From: Desulfatitalea sp. BRH_c12
GTDB taxonomy: Bacteria; Desulfobacterota; Desulfobacteria; Desulfobacterales; Desulfosarcinaceae
Assembly: GCA_000961655.1 (NCBI GenBank)
Contig: LADR01000024.1
Coordinates: 233,682-297,681, forward strand
Direction of reading: 5' to 3'
Length of the DNA stretch: 64,000 nt
The translations under genes and the position numbers were made by a program. This document shows positions 17,580-26,460 of the stretch, piece by piece (position 1 is the first letter of the stretch; the number at the start of each line of letters is the position of its first letter). The notes under the pieces are model-generated. The model was not told the origin of the DNA. It did not search any database and saw nothing but the letters and a program-made list of their open reading frames with translations.

Positions 17580-18068
17580 ATGAACAGCAGCACAGATGAA
17601 AGTAGCGGTGCCTGTAGCATGCGCTGCCGCGGGATCCGTGGTGCCACCACGGCGGGCGGCAACACCCCGGAAGCCATCTTGGAAGCTACGCGCGAATTGC
17701 TTTTTGTCATTTTGCGCGCCAATCAGATCGATGCAAAAGATGTCGCCAGCGTTTACTTCACGACAACCCTGGATTTGAACGCCACCTATCCGGCTTTGGC
17801 GGCCCGTCAGCTCGGCTGGTATGATGTCGCTCTGATGTGCGGCCACGAAATGCAAGTGCCGGATGGATTGGGCCATTGCATCCGGGTGCTGATTCACTGG
17901 AATACCACGCGTACCAGCAAAGAGATTGTTCATGTTTACCTGCGCGAAGCCAAACGGCTGCGGCCGGACCGCAAAAGCCTGCCCGAAATTCCACTGGAAG
18001 AACTCGAAGCGGCTGCCAAAAATATCGATTGGAGTATGTTGACGTTCGATCCGGACGGCAATCAATAA
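17580..18068 (+). CDS. aroH: Chorismate mutase, AroH class
   Basis: Converts chorismate to prephenate for Phe/Tyr synthesis. It matches the Bacillus-type trimeric Aro[20 protein letters not shown] at the N-terminus (active-site Arg), [24 protein letters not shown] in the middle, and [19 protein letters not shown] (second Arg site) later. The protein is 162 residues, longer than the ~127-residue Bacillus enzyme because of an N-terminal leader of ~16 residues and a C-terminal extension ([18 protein letters not shown] onward). Ribosome site GAGGAA. Confidence 0.9.
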   Translation: MNSSTDESSGACSMRCRGIRGATTAGGNTPEAILEATRELLFVILRANQIDAKDVASVYFTTTLDLNATYPALAARQLGWYDVALMCGHEMQVPDGLGHCIRVLIHWNTTRTSKEIVHVYLREAKRLRPDRKSLPEIPLEELEAAAKNIDWSMLTFDPDGNQ

Positions 18069-18150
18069 TTGAGACGACCGCCACGCATAATGACGGCTTC
18101 TAAAGTGCCGCACTATTTGCGTTAACGATCAAACACAAAGGAGGGATGTT

Positions 18151-18696
18151 ATGGAAAAAGGTTCCAAGGAAGAGCGCAGGACCCGTGTGATCGATGTTCT
18201 CAACAAAGCGCGTGCGATGGAACTGCATGCCATCGCTCAATACATGAACCAGCATTATAATCTGGACGATATGGATTATGGCCAGCTGGCGGCCAAGGTA
18301 AAGTTGATCGCCATCGACGAGATGCGCCACGCGGAGATGTTCGCCGAACGCATCAAGGAACTGGGCGGTGAGCCGGTTGCCGAGCCGGCCGCCAAAACAC
18401 AAAAAGGACAGAGCGTCGAAACGGCTTTTTCATTCGACGCCGATCTGGAGGACAACACGATCGATGTCTACAACCAGTACCTGCTGATCTGCCGCGAAAA
18501 CGGCGACAGCACCAGTGTGAAGCTGTTCGAAGCGATTATCGATGAAGAACAGATTCATTTCAATTACTTCGACAACACCCGGCAGCATATCCAGAATCTG
18601 GGTCAGACATATCTCGCCCAGATTGCCGGCACCCCTTCTTCCACTGGTGGCTTTTCCAAGGGGTTTATCATGGGCGGCGGGGTCGCTGCCGAGTAG
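18151..18696 (+). CDS. Bacterioferritin-like diiron protein
   Basis: A 181-residue ferritin-like four-helix bundle. Diiron ligands: Glu in MELHAIAQYM, the E-x2-H of DEMRHAEMF, and Glu/E-x2-H of DEEQIHFNYF. Bacterioferritins store iron and remove peroxide. The C-terminal glycine-rich tail (GGFSKGFIMGGGVAAE) is unusual, and no heme-ligand Met is obvious at the usual place, so it may be a ferritin-like oxidase rather than a true heme bacterioferritin. Strong AAAGGAGGGA ribosome site. Confidence 0.85.
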   Translation: MEKGSKEERRTRVIDVLNKARAMELHAIAQYMNQHYNLDDMDYGQLAAKVKLIAIDEMRHAEMFAERIKELGGEPVAEPAAKTQKGQSVETAFSFDADLEDNTIDVYNQYLLICRENGDSTSVKLFEAIIDEEQIHFNYFDNTRQHIQNLGQTYLAQIAGTPSSTGGFSKGFIMGGGVAAE

Positions 18697-18795
18697 CGCC
18701 TGAATCTTGTCGCAGGTGGGTTCACCACCTGCCTGCGCCTCTACTTGGCCACTTGATCCGTTGGTTCTACGCGTCATTATTTGGAATTCACTGCC

Positions 18796-18824
18796 TTGAC
18801 AAAAGGACGACCGCTCTTTATGGT
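18796..18824 (+). promoter_or_regulatory. Sigma-70-like promoter for myo-inositol-phosphate synthase
   Basis: TTGACA at 18796-18801, 17-bp spacer, TATGGT at 18819-18824, about 65 bp before the coding start. Confidence 0.5.
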
Positions 18825-18901
18825 TATCTTTTTCTGAGCGACTCTGTTTACGTACATTTTCGGAACCGATAATCCAACCGACATACGTGTGTAGAGGAAT
18901 G

Positions 18902-20089
18902 ATGACCCACTCTGATGTAGAGATGTCCCCCTCTCTTCTGATTATGATCGCCGGTGCCAAAGGCGCCATCGGAACGACTGTGGCCCTGGCAGCGGCCGAA
19001 CTGCAAACCGAAGGCGCTGCCGCTATTCTTTCCGGACTGACAACCGCCGAAAAATTCGCCGATCTGGGCGATCCGCGCCGGATTGTGGTGGCCGGTTGGG
19101 ACCGGGCCGTAGAAAGCCTGGCCGAGCGGATCCGCCTGCACGGCGTCCTGCCCGAATCCGCATGGAAAGATCATCTTCCTGCGGTCGACCGGTGCGATAT
19201 CCGGCCAGCCCCGGCGGAAGGTGCGCCTCTGGCCGATCAGGTGGATGTCATCCGCCACGACATACAGGCGTTCATGAACCGCTGGCCGAATGCGAAACCG
19301 GTTCTGGTCAACCTGCTGCCGGCGGCCTGTGACTCCGAGCAGGCCCAGCGCATGGAAACCCTGGAGGACCTGCTGCGCATGGAGGGACCGCTCCTGCCGG
19401 ACCTGGGCTACACCGTGGCGGCGCTGCTGTCGGGTGTACCCATCGTTAATTTCAGCCCTAATACAGTTGAGCTGCCCGTGATATGCCGTGAAGCCGACCA
19501 GCGCGGCATTCCATTGGCCGGGCGGGACGGTAAAACCGGCCAGACTTACCTGAAAGTGGTTCTGGCCTCGGCGTTCAAGGCGCGCTCACTCTGCGTGGAT
19601 GGATGGTATAGCCTTAACATTTTGGGCAATGCCGACGGTCGCAACCTGATGGACCCCGAGCGCGCTTGCGGCAAGCTTAACAACAAGACGCGCCTGCTCG
19701 ATGACATTCTCGGCTACCAAGTGGGCGAGGGGTATGACAGCGCCAGTCACATCGTACGCATCGATTATTACCCACCGCGCGGCGACGCCAAGGAAGCCTG
19801 GGATGTGATCGATTTCAAAGGGGTTTTTGGTATGCCCATGAGTCTGCGTTTGAACCTGCAGGGACGCGACAGCATTTTGGCGGCCCCCATGGCCATCGAT
19901 CTGGCGCGCTGGGCGGCGGCTTTGAAGAAAGCCGCTATCGGCGGTCCGGTGCCCGAACTCGGATTCTTTTTCAAAAAGCCGGTCGGAGCCGACCCGGCAG
20001 TCACATTCCAGGATCAGTTGACCGCCCTGGATCGGCTAGAGTCAAAAATAGGGTCGTACCAGCCGCAGGGCAAAGCGCCCATTCGCTGA
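18902..20089 (+). CDS. Myo-inositol-1-phosphate synthase (inositol-3-phosphate synthase)
   Basis: NAD-dependent cyclisation of glucose 6-phosphate to inositol 3-phosphate. Family hallmarks are clear in the C-terminal half: NTVELPVICREADQRGIPLAG, DGKTGQTYLKVVL with the catalytic Lys, WYSLNILGNADGRNLMDPE, and the C-terminal IDYYPPRGDAKEAWDVIDFKG. The N-terminal Rossmann motif is IAGAKGAIGTT. The length of about 395 residues fits bacterial forms. ATG at 18902 or 18887 is possible; I chose the one nearer the conserved region. It forms an operon with the isomerase gene 27 bp downstream. Confidence 0.88.
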   Translation: MTHSDVEMSPSLLIMIAGAKGAIGTTVALAAAELQTEGAAAILSGLTTAEKFADLGDPRRIVVAGWDRAVESLAERIRLHGVLPESAWKDHLPAVDRCDIRPAPAEGAPLADQVDVIRHDIQAFMNRWPNAKPVLVNLLPAACDSEQAQRMETLEDLLRMEGPLLPDLGYTVAALLSGVPIVNFSPNTVELPVICREADQRGIPLAGRDGKTGQTYLKVVLASAFKARSLCVDGWYSLNILGNADGRNLMDPERACGKLNNKTRLLDDILGYQVGEGYDSASHIVRIDYYPPRGDAKEAWDVIDFKGVFGMPMSLRLNLQGRDSILAAPMAIDLARWAAALKKAAIGGPVPELGFFFKKPVGADPAVTFQDQLTALDRLESKIGSYQPQGKAPIR

Positions 20090-20116
20090 TAGTCAAGGAA
20101 TAAGAAAGGATCGCAG

Positions 20117-20962
20117 ATGGTCTTCGGGTACAGCACCAATGCCTTTGTCAAACATGCGCTTTTGGACACATTCGATAAAATGGCCGAACTCGGCTTTAAA
20201 GGGGTGGAGATCATGTGCGACCAGCCCCATCTCTATCCGCCCGAGTATGGTGCGGACCGCTTGACCGAAGTAAAGGAGCGGCTGGCCGCGACTGGACTTT
20301 CGCCCACCAACTTGAACAGCTTTACGCTTTTTGCGGTCGGAGACACCTATCTGCCTTCCTGGATTGAACCCGACGCCGCGCGGCGCGCGATTCGTGTGGC
20401 ACACACGTTGGATTGCCTGGAGATCGCCGCCTTTCTGGGATGCGCCAATATCTCGGTGCCTCCTGGTGGCCCCCTGGAAAAAGGCATGACACGCAAGGAG
20501 GCCCTGGGCTTTTTTCACCAAGGCCTGGATCAGGTGATCCCCAGGGCCGAAGCATTGGGTGTGCAACTGCTGATCGAACCCGAACCCAACTTGCTCATGG
20601 AGCGCACCGCGGAAATCAAACCTTTCGTGCGCGAGATCCGTTGCGACGCCGTGGGTGTCAATTTCGATATCGGTCATTTTTTCTGCGCGGGTGAAGATCC
20701 AGCCGCTGCCCTGGAAGAGTTGTTCGAGTGGGTAGGGCACATGCACATCGAAGACATTGCCGCCGACCGCCGCCACAATCACCTGATTGCCGGCCTGGGC
20801 GCCATCGATTATCCTTCGGTGTTCCAAGCGATGCAAAGGCTGGGCTACAGTCGTGACATCAGCCTGGAACTCTATCCGTATGTCGATCAACCCGAAGAGG
20901 CCGGCCGCAGGAGCTTGGTCCACTTGCTGCCCTTGATGCAGCAGGCGGGGTTGCCGGTATAA
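20117..20962 (+). CDS. Sugar phosphate isomerase/epimerase (xylose-isomerase-like TIM barrel)
   Basis: A 281-residue AP-endonuclease-2/xylose-isomerase-like barrel: FGYSTNAFVKH at strand 1, GFKGVEIMCDQPH at strand 2, LLIEPEPNL with a metal-ligand Glu, VGVNFDIGHFFCAGEDP with Asp and His, and HMHIEDI with His/Asp. The next-to-last motif region GLGAIDYPSVFQAM is typical. It follows the inositol-phosphate synthase gene closely, so a joint role in inositol or sugar-phosphate conversion is likely; the substrate is unknown. Confidence 0.85.
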   Translation: MVFGYSTNAFVKHALLDTFDKMAELGFKGVEIMCDQPHLYPPEYGADRLTEVKERLAATGLSPTNLNSFTLFAVGDTYLPSWIEPDAARRAIRVAHTLDCLEIAAFLGCANISVPPGGPLEKGMTRKEALGFFHQGLDQVIPRAEALGVQLLIEPEPNLLMERTAEIKPFVREIRCDAVGVNFDIGHFFCAGEDPAAALEELFEWVGHMHIEDIAADRRHNHLIAGLGAIDYPSVFQAMQRLGYSRDISLELYPYVDQPEEAGRRSLVHLLPLMQQAGLPV

Positions 20963-21033
20963 GGCGCCTGCCGTCGCCCTCGGTCGTGTCCAGTGTTTTT
21001 GCTCGTGGACTTTGGATCTTCGGGGAGAATCCG

Positions 21034-21063
21034 TTGACAAGCCGGTAGGCCTTCTGCTACTTT
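21034..21063 (+). promoter_or_regulatory. Possible promoter of the respiratory cluster
   Basis: TTGACA at 21034-21039 and TACTTT at 21058-21063 with an 18-bp spacer, about 170 bp upstream of actB. No FNR-like palindrome was noticed nearby. Confidence 0.35.
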
Positions 21064-21232
21064 TTTCTCAGTTACCGTTGCCTTTGCTTCTTTATCTTTG
21101 TTGAGAAAATACTTCGCCCCGCTGTTCGCCGCTGTCATTCCCATGTGTCTTTTTTTCGTTTTTGGATAGATCCGCGAGCGAGAGCGAGCCAACACATCTG
21201 CCCGAACAGGCAGTATAAACAAGGCGCAGTGA

Positions 21233-24175
21233 ATGGATCGAAGAACTTTCCTCAAAACCACCGGCATGGGCAGCATCGCCTTTGCCGTCGGCTGCAACGC
21301 CCACCCGGAAAGACATCTCTACACCCTTGTGCGCACTTCCGAGGACATGGTGACCGGCGAGCCGGCCTGGTATGCTACCACCTGCCGCGAGTGCCCGGTC
21401 GGATGCGGGGTACTGGCTAAAAATCGCGAAGGCCGCGTGATCAAGCTGGAAGGCAATCCGCTGCATCCCATCAACCAGGGCAAACTGTGTGCGCGCGGTC
21501 ACGCGGCCCTGCAACGGCTTTATCATCCGGACCGCATTCGCAGGCCTTTGCGCAAAGTGAACAACCGCTTCGAAGAGATCTCGTTCGCAGAAGCAGCCGC
21601 ATTGATCCGGCAACGGGCGGCCCAGGCGGCAGCCAACGGCCCCGACCGGGTGGCCCTGCTGACCGAAGTGGTAGGCGATGACCTGCTGTCCGTATTCGAA
21701 GGGATGTTGTCGGCCTGCCGCTCCCAGGGCGCGTTGGTATTCGAGCCGCTGGCCTACGAATCGCTCAAATTCGCCCACGCCCAACTCTTTGACCGTCCCA
21801 TCCTGCCCGGCTATCGCCTGGATCAGGCCGATCTGATCGTCGGTTTCGGGGCCGACTTTCTGGAAACCTGGCTTTCGCCAGTGGAGTACAGCCGGCGGTT
21901 TAAAGCGATGCACACGCTGGCGGACGGTCGCAAGGGCGCCTTTATCCATATCGGCCCTTTCCAATCCCTGACCGCCGCCAATGCCGATCGTTGGCTGATG
22001 TGCCGGCCCGGCAGCCAAATCATCATTGCCATGGCCCTGATCCGGCAGCTCCTCGACCAGGGCCATGGCCGTCCGTTGCCCGACGCCTTTCGCAACGCGC
22101 TTGCGCAACTGAGTGCGGCCTATCCGGCCATGATCGAACGCGCCGGCCTGGAACGCAAAGATTTCCAGGCGTTGACCGCGCGCCTGATTGCCGCGCGCCG
22201 CCCGCTGGTGCTGCCCGGGGCAACTGCCACCGCCGGTCGTACTTCGGCAGCCCTCGACCTGGCCGCGCTGCTGCTCAACGCGCTTCTTGATCCAACCTTT
22301 GCGCTTTACGATTTCGATCAGCGCCACCGGGTCGAGATCGCCCAGCCGCGCGCCGCCATCAATGCTTTCTGGCAGCGCCAGGCCGAGCGGCCGGCAGAGC
22401 TGCTGCTGCTCAACAACGTCAACCCATTGTATCATCTGCCGTCCGATGCCGCCCTGACCAAAGTCTTCGCTGACGGCAATCCATTCATCGTCGCCTTCGG
22501 CACCATCATGGACGAAACCGCGGCTGCCGCCGATCTGATCGTGCCGGTAAAGCACGCCCTGGAGTCCTGGGATGCTTACGAGAGCCGGCCGGGCGTGGTC
22601 GGCACCCTGCAGCCCGTCGCCGGTAAAACGGGCGAGGTGCCCAACGTCGGCGATCTCTTTCTGAATGCATGGCCCACGCCGCAACGTCCGGCCGACGAGT
22701 ACCGCCAGTATGTGACGCAACGCCTGAGCGACCGTGAGCGCATCGCCACCGAAGCGGCGTGGCTGCGGACCATTCAGCGCGGTGGCCGGTTTGATGTCGA
22801 AAGCAGCGCCGCCGCTCCCAAGGCCCGTTTTGACGTGCAAACCATCCGGACACTGGCCGGCCTGATTCCCGCGCCGGCTTATCTCGAAAAAGCGCAGAGC
22901 GTGGTTCACGCATCCGCTTCCCTGCGCTTTTTCGACGGTCGCAGTGCCGACCGGCCCTGGTTGGCGGAAATGCCCGATCCGATCACCCAGGTGGCCTGGC
23001 AGACACTTGCCCTGCTTCATCCGCAGGTCATGGCCGCCAACGACTGGGCCGACGGCCAAACCATCCAGGTGGAAACCGTGCATGGCCAGGTGACCTTGCC
23101 GGCCTACAGCCACGCCGGGCAGCATCCGGAGCTGGTCGCGATTTCACTGGGTCAGGGGCACACGGCCATGGGCCGCTACGCCAAAGACCAAGGCTCGCAG
23201 CCGGTCCAACTGTTCGGCGCTGCCGCCGATTCGCTGTCTGGCGCGCCCGACTACACAGCATCGGTGACCCGTCTGGAAAAAAAGGGGGCAGCCCAGCGCC
23301 TGGCGCTCGTTTCCGGCGAAACGCGCCAGTACGACCGCAAAATCGCTCTCAGTGTGCCCCTGGCCAAGGCCGGCGAACCCGACGCATTGGGGCAGGGGCT
23401 GACCATGGAGACCTTTCCGTTTACGTTGCCGCTGCCCGAGGGCTATGATCATGCGCGCGATATTTATCCGAGCCACGCCCACGAAGGCTATCGCTGGGGC
23501 ATGGTCATTGACCTGGATCGCTGCATCGGCTGCAGCGCCTGCGTGGCGGCTTGCTACGCGGAAAACAACGTGGGCGTGGCCGGCGAACGGCAGGTCATCA
23601 AAGGCCGCGAGATGGCCTGGATCCGCATCGAACGCTACCAGGATCAGCTGGACCCGACGCGCTTGATTTTTTTGCCCATGTTGTGCCAGCACTGCGACAA
23701 CGCACCCTGCGAAGCGGTCTGTCCGGTCTACGCGCCGCATCACTCCAAAGAGGGGCTCAACAACCAGATCTACAACCGCTGTATCGGCACGCGCTTCTGC
23801 GCCCAGAACTGTCCATACAAGGTGCGGCGCTTCAACTGGTTCGAGTGGCAATGGCCCGAACCGCTGAACATGCAGCTCAACCCGGATGTGACGGTGCGCG
23901 GCAAGGGGGTGATGGAAAAATGCTCCTTTTGCATCCAGCGCATCAAGGCGGCCCACAACCAGGCCAAAAACGACAACCGCGCCATCCGCGACGGCGAAGT
24001 GGTTACGGCCTGCATGCAGACCTGCCCCACGGACGCGATTGTGTTTGGCAACCTGATGGACCCTGACAGCGCCGTACGCAAACGGTTGGCCGACCCGCGA
24101 GCGTATCAGGTTTTAGGCTATCTGAACACGAAGCCGGCGGTGATCTATTTGAAGAAGGTGGTGCAGGAGATATAG
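21233..24175 (+). CDS. actB: Alternative complex III subunit ActB (MopB-like + four-cluster ferredoxin domains)
   Basis: Iron-sulfur subunit of the quinol-oxidising alternative complex III, facing the periplasm. The start MDRRTFLKTTG is a Tat motif. Residues ~45-740 form a molybdopterin-oxidoreductase-like domain; unusually it keeps the complete N-terminal cluster motif Cys51-x2-Cys54-x3-Cys58-x27-Cys86. The last ~230 residues are a ferredoxin-like domain with cysteine groups CIGCSACVAAC, CQHCDNAPCEAVCP, CIGTRFCAQNCPYK and CSFCIQRI..CMQTCP. The length of 980 is typical. The first gene of the ActB-C-D-F-A block; a MITE-like element lies directly after its stop. Confidence 0.93.
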   Translation: MDRRTFLKTTGMGSIAFAVGCNAHPERHLYTLVRTSEDMVTGEPAWYATTCRECPVGCGVLAKNREGRVIKLEGNPLHPINQGKLCARGHAALQRLYHPDRIRRPLRKVNNRFEEISFAEAAALIRQRAAQAAANGPDRVALLTEVVGDDLLSVFEGMLSACRSQGALVFEPLAYESLKFAHAQLFDRPILPGYRLDQADLIVGFGADFLETWLSPVEYSRRFKAMHTLADGRKGAFIHIGPFQSLTAANADRWLMCRPGSQIIIAMALIRQLLDQGHGRPLPDAFRNALAQLSAAYPAMIERAGLERKDFQALTARLIAARRPLVLPGATATAGRTSAALDLAALLLNALLDPTFALYDFDQRHRVEIAQPRAAINAFWQRQAERPAELLLLNNVNPLYHLPSDAALTKVFADGNPFIVAFGTIMDETAAAADLIVPVKHALESWDAYESRPGVVGTLQPVAGKTGEVPNVGDLFLNAWPTPQRPADEYRQYVTQRLSDRERIATEAAWLRTIQRGGRFDVESSAAAPKARFDVQTIRTLAGLIPAPAYLEKAQSVVHASASLRFFDGRSADRPWLAEMPDPITQVAWQTLALLHPQVMAANDWADGQTIQVETVHGQVTLPAYSHAGQHPELVAISLGQGHTAMGRYAKDQGSQPVQLFGAAADSLSGAPDYTASVTRLEKKGAAQRLALVSGETRQYDRKIALSVPLAKAGEPDALGQGLTMETFPFTLPLPEGYDHARDIYPSHAHEGYRWGMVIDLDRCIGCSACVAACYAENNVGVAGERQVIKGREMAWIRIERYQDQLDPTRLIFLPMLCQHCDNAPCEAVCPVYAPHHSKEGLNNQIYNRCIGTRFCAQNCPYKVRRFNWFEWQWPEPLNMQLNPDVTVRGKGVMEKCSFCIQRIKAAHNQAKNDNRAIRDGEVVTACMQTCPTDAIVFGNLMDPDSAVRKRLADPRAYQVLGYLNTKPAVIYLKKVVQEI

Positions 24176-24185
24176 GAAATTTTAT

Positions 24186-24586
24186 TTTGGTTATCCAGTT
24201 CGTTCCAGTGATAATGGGCGAAGTGTTAAGTGTAAAGTTTAAAGTGTAAAGGGAGGCATCCTGTCGATTTGACATGATCACCTCCCCCATGTGCACGCTT
24301 TTACGTGCATGCTTTTGATAAAGGTGTTCATTTCGGGATTGGCACGGAGGAGGTGATCCGGGTGGGTGGTCCGTGCCACGTCAGCCACGAGATTTAGTGA
24401 GGCATAGGGTGTGCGCAGGACATGGGGCCGCACTGTTTGAGCGCAGCGAGTTTGCGGCCCGTCCGGAGCATACCTTATAGCCTCACTTAATCGAATGGAT
24501 GGTGGCGCGGACCACCCACCCGGATCACCGGGGGTTTCCTACGTCACCCCACCCCCGTATCTTACTTGACCGAAGTGGCTAACCAG
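24186..24586. repeat. Composite MITE-like element (family A left, family B right) between actB and actC
   Basis: The left ~150 bp match the family A elements (start TTTGGTTATCCAGTTCG, then GGGCGAAGTGTTAAGTG). The rest matches family B (inverted arms around GGTGATCCGGGTGGGTGG and its complement near 24520, right end CTTGACCGAAGTGGCTAACCAG). The flanking 9-mers AAATTTTAT and ATTGTTTAT agree at six of nine positions. It starts 10 bp after the actB stop, within what would otherwise be one operon. Confidence 0.8.
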
Positions 24587-24635
24587 ATTGTTTATTTAAC
24601 TTAAATAGTGGCCAAGCCGAACCCATAGGTTAAAC

Positions 24636-25955
24636 ATGAGTCAACTACTTACCTACGAGTCAATCGACAACACGGTTCTGGATACCCTGCGGCCGCCGGG
24701 ACGACAGTATTGGCTGACAGTGGCTCTGCTCTTCGGTGGTGTGCTGATAGGCGCCGCCTGCTGGCTCTACCAGATTCTGACCGGCATTGGTGTCGGCGGG
24801 CAGAACAATCCCGTGCACTGGGGGACTTACCTGATCAATTTTGTCTTCTGGGTCGGTATTGCCCATTCGGGAACCCTGATTTCGGCCATCCTGCACCTGT
24901 TCCGCGCAGGCTGGCGCAACCCGATCGCGCGCGCGGCCGAAACCATGACCGTCTTTGCCGTCTGCACCGCCGGTCTCTACCCCTTCATCCATTTGGGACG
25001 GGTCTGGATGGTTTACTACATGCTGCCTCTGCCCAACCAGCGAACCCTGTGGCCCAATTTTCAGTCCCCGCTCATGTTCGACGTTGTGGCCATCGGCACC
25101 TATCTGACGGTCAGTTCGCTGTTCTGGTACACCGGCATGCTGCCCGACCTGGCCACCATCCGCGACCGCTCCCAAGGGGTGCGCCGCAAAATTTTCGGGG
25201 TGTTATCGATGGGTTGGACCGGCGAGTTTGAGCAATGGCGCCATTACACGCGCGGTTATCTCTTTTTCGCCGCCTTGGCCACGCCCCTGGTCATATCGGT
25301 GCACAGCGTGGTTTCCTGGGACTTCGCTCTGAGCGTGATTCCCGGCTGGCACACCACCATCTTTGCACCGTACTTCGTGGCCGGCGCCATTCATTCCGGG
25401 TTGGCCATGGTGCTGACTTTGATGATTCCGTTGCGCAAGATCTTCCACTACGAGAACATCATCACCATTCGGGTGCTGGAAAGCGTTGCCAAGACCATTG
25501 TCTTCACCGGTCTGATCGTCGGTTTCGCCTATGGCACGGAAGTCTTCATCGCCTGGTACAGCCACAACATCGTGGAGATGGAAACCTTCCGCTGGCGCGC
25601 ATTGGGCGACTATGCGCTCGAGTACTGGATCATGGTTACCTGCAATACTTTGATCCCGCTGCTTTTTCTATTCAGCAAGATCCGCACCCACCTGCGCTGG
25701 CTTTTTATAATCTCCATCTTCGTCAATATCGGCATGTGGTATGAGCGCTTCGTCATCATCATCGGCTCGGTGGCTCACGATTTTTTGCCGCATGCCTGGG
25801 GATTGTACCGGCCCACGCTCATCGAGTTCGGCATCATGCTCGGCAGTTTCTGTCTATTCTTTTTCCTGTTCGTTCTTTTCGTTAAACACATGCCTTCGGT
25901 GGCCATGACCGAGATCAAGGAGACCTTGCATGAAGGCGGTGCCCATGTCGGCTGA
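24636..25955 (+). CDS. actC: Alternative complex III subunit ActC (NrfD/PsrC family membrane protein)
   Basis: Integral membrane quinol-binding subunit, 439 residues with about ten hydrophobic helices. The N-terminus has a short cytosolic arm followed by YWLTVALLFGGVLIGAACWLYQI. NrfD-family features include the PVHWGTYLINFVFWVGIAHSGTLISAILHLFRAGWRNPI segment and HLGRVWMVYYMLPLPNQR. Its C-terminal end overlaps the actD start. In characterised complexes ActC contacts ActB and carries the quinol site. Confidence 0.93.
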   Translation: MSQLLTYESIDNTVLDTLRPPGRQYWLTVALLFGGVLIGAACWLYQILTGIGVGGQNNPVHWGTYLINFVFWVGIAHSGTLISAILHLFRAGWRNPIARAAETMTVFAVCTAGLYPFIHLGRVWMVYYMLPLPNQRTLWPNFQSPLMFDVVAIGTYLTVSSLFWYTGMLPDLATIRDRSQGVRRKIFGVLSMGWTGEFEQWRHYTRGYLFFAALATPLVISVHSVVSWDFALSVIPGWHTTIFAPYFVAGAIHSGLAMVLTLMIPLRKIFHYENIITIRVLESVAKTIVFTGLIVGFAYGTEVFIAWYSHNIVEMETFRWRALGDYALEYWIMVTCNTLIPLLFLFSKIRTHLRWLFIISIFVNIGMWYERFVIIIGSVAHDFLPHAWGLYRPTLIEFGIMLGSFCLFFFLFVLFVKHMPSVAMTEIKETLHEGGAHVG

Positions 25956-26460
25956 ACGCGTGTCTCTGATGGGGATCTTTGGCAGTGAATCGCAGACAGC
26001 CGCGACCATTCGCGATCTGCGCGCATCGGACTACACGCTGGAGCGGGTCCACAGCCCGATTCCCAGCCATGTCATCGCCGATGCTCTCGATCTGCCCAAG
26101 AGCAAGGTGGGCTGGTTCACCCTGGCCGGCGGTATCATCGGATTTTTCTCCGGATTTGCGCTGGCCGCCTTCACGGCCGCGCGCTGGAGCATGATCGTCG
26201 GCGGCAAGCCTGTCGTGGCCCTGATTCCCTTTTTCATCGTAGGTTTCGAGTTTACCATTCTTTTCGCCATATTCGGCAATGTGCTCGGTTTGATCAGCCA
26301 GGCGCGTCTGCCACGTTTTCGGGTGTACAAACGCTATGATCCGCGCTTTACCGGCCATAAGTTCGGCGTGCTGGTCAGCTGCGAGACGGCGAAGAAGAAC
26401 GATCTGTACCGGCTGTTTGAAGCCAAAGGGGCGGAAATCAATGTCTACGACAACCCATAG
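25930..26460 (+). CDS. actD: Alternative complex III subunit ActD (DUF3341)
   Basis: A 176-residue DUF3341 protein. The N-terminal soluble part (LMGIFGSESQTAATIRDLRASDYTLERVHSPIPSH) is followed by two membrane helices (VGWFTLAGGIIGFFSGFAL and PVVALIPFFIVGFEFTILFAIF) and a C-terminal soluble tail. The start overlaps the actC end; an internal ATG at 25945 (MSAERV) is an alternative. In the known structure ActD sits beside ActC and ActF. Confidence 0.9.
   Translation: MKAVPMSAERVSLMGIFGSESQTAATIRDLRASDYTLERVHSPIPSHVIADALDLPKSKVGWFTLAGGIIGFFSGFALAAFTAARWSMIVGGKPVVALIPFFIVGFEFTILFAIFGNVLGLISQARLPRFRVYKRYDPRFTGHKFGVLVSCETAKKNDLYRLFEAKGAEINVYDNP

Noticed and set aside
21092..23125. 677-codon open frame antisense to actB
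   Set aside because: It mirrors the codon structure of actB on the other strand, has low-complexity composition and no family motif, while the sense strand encodes an unmistakable ActB.
24186..24586. CRISPR array or riboswitch between actB and actC
   Set aside because: The inverted arms and flanking 9-mers match the dispersed MITE-like families; there are no regularly spaced direct repeats.
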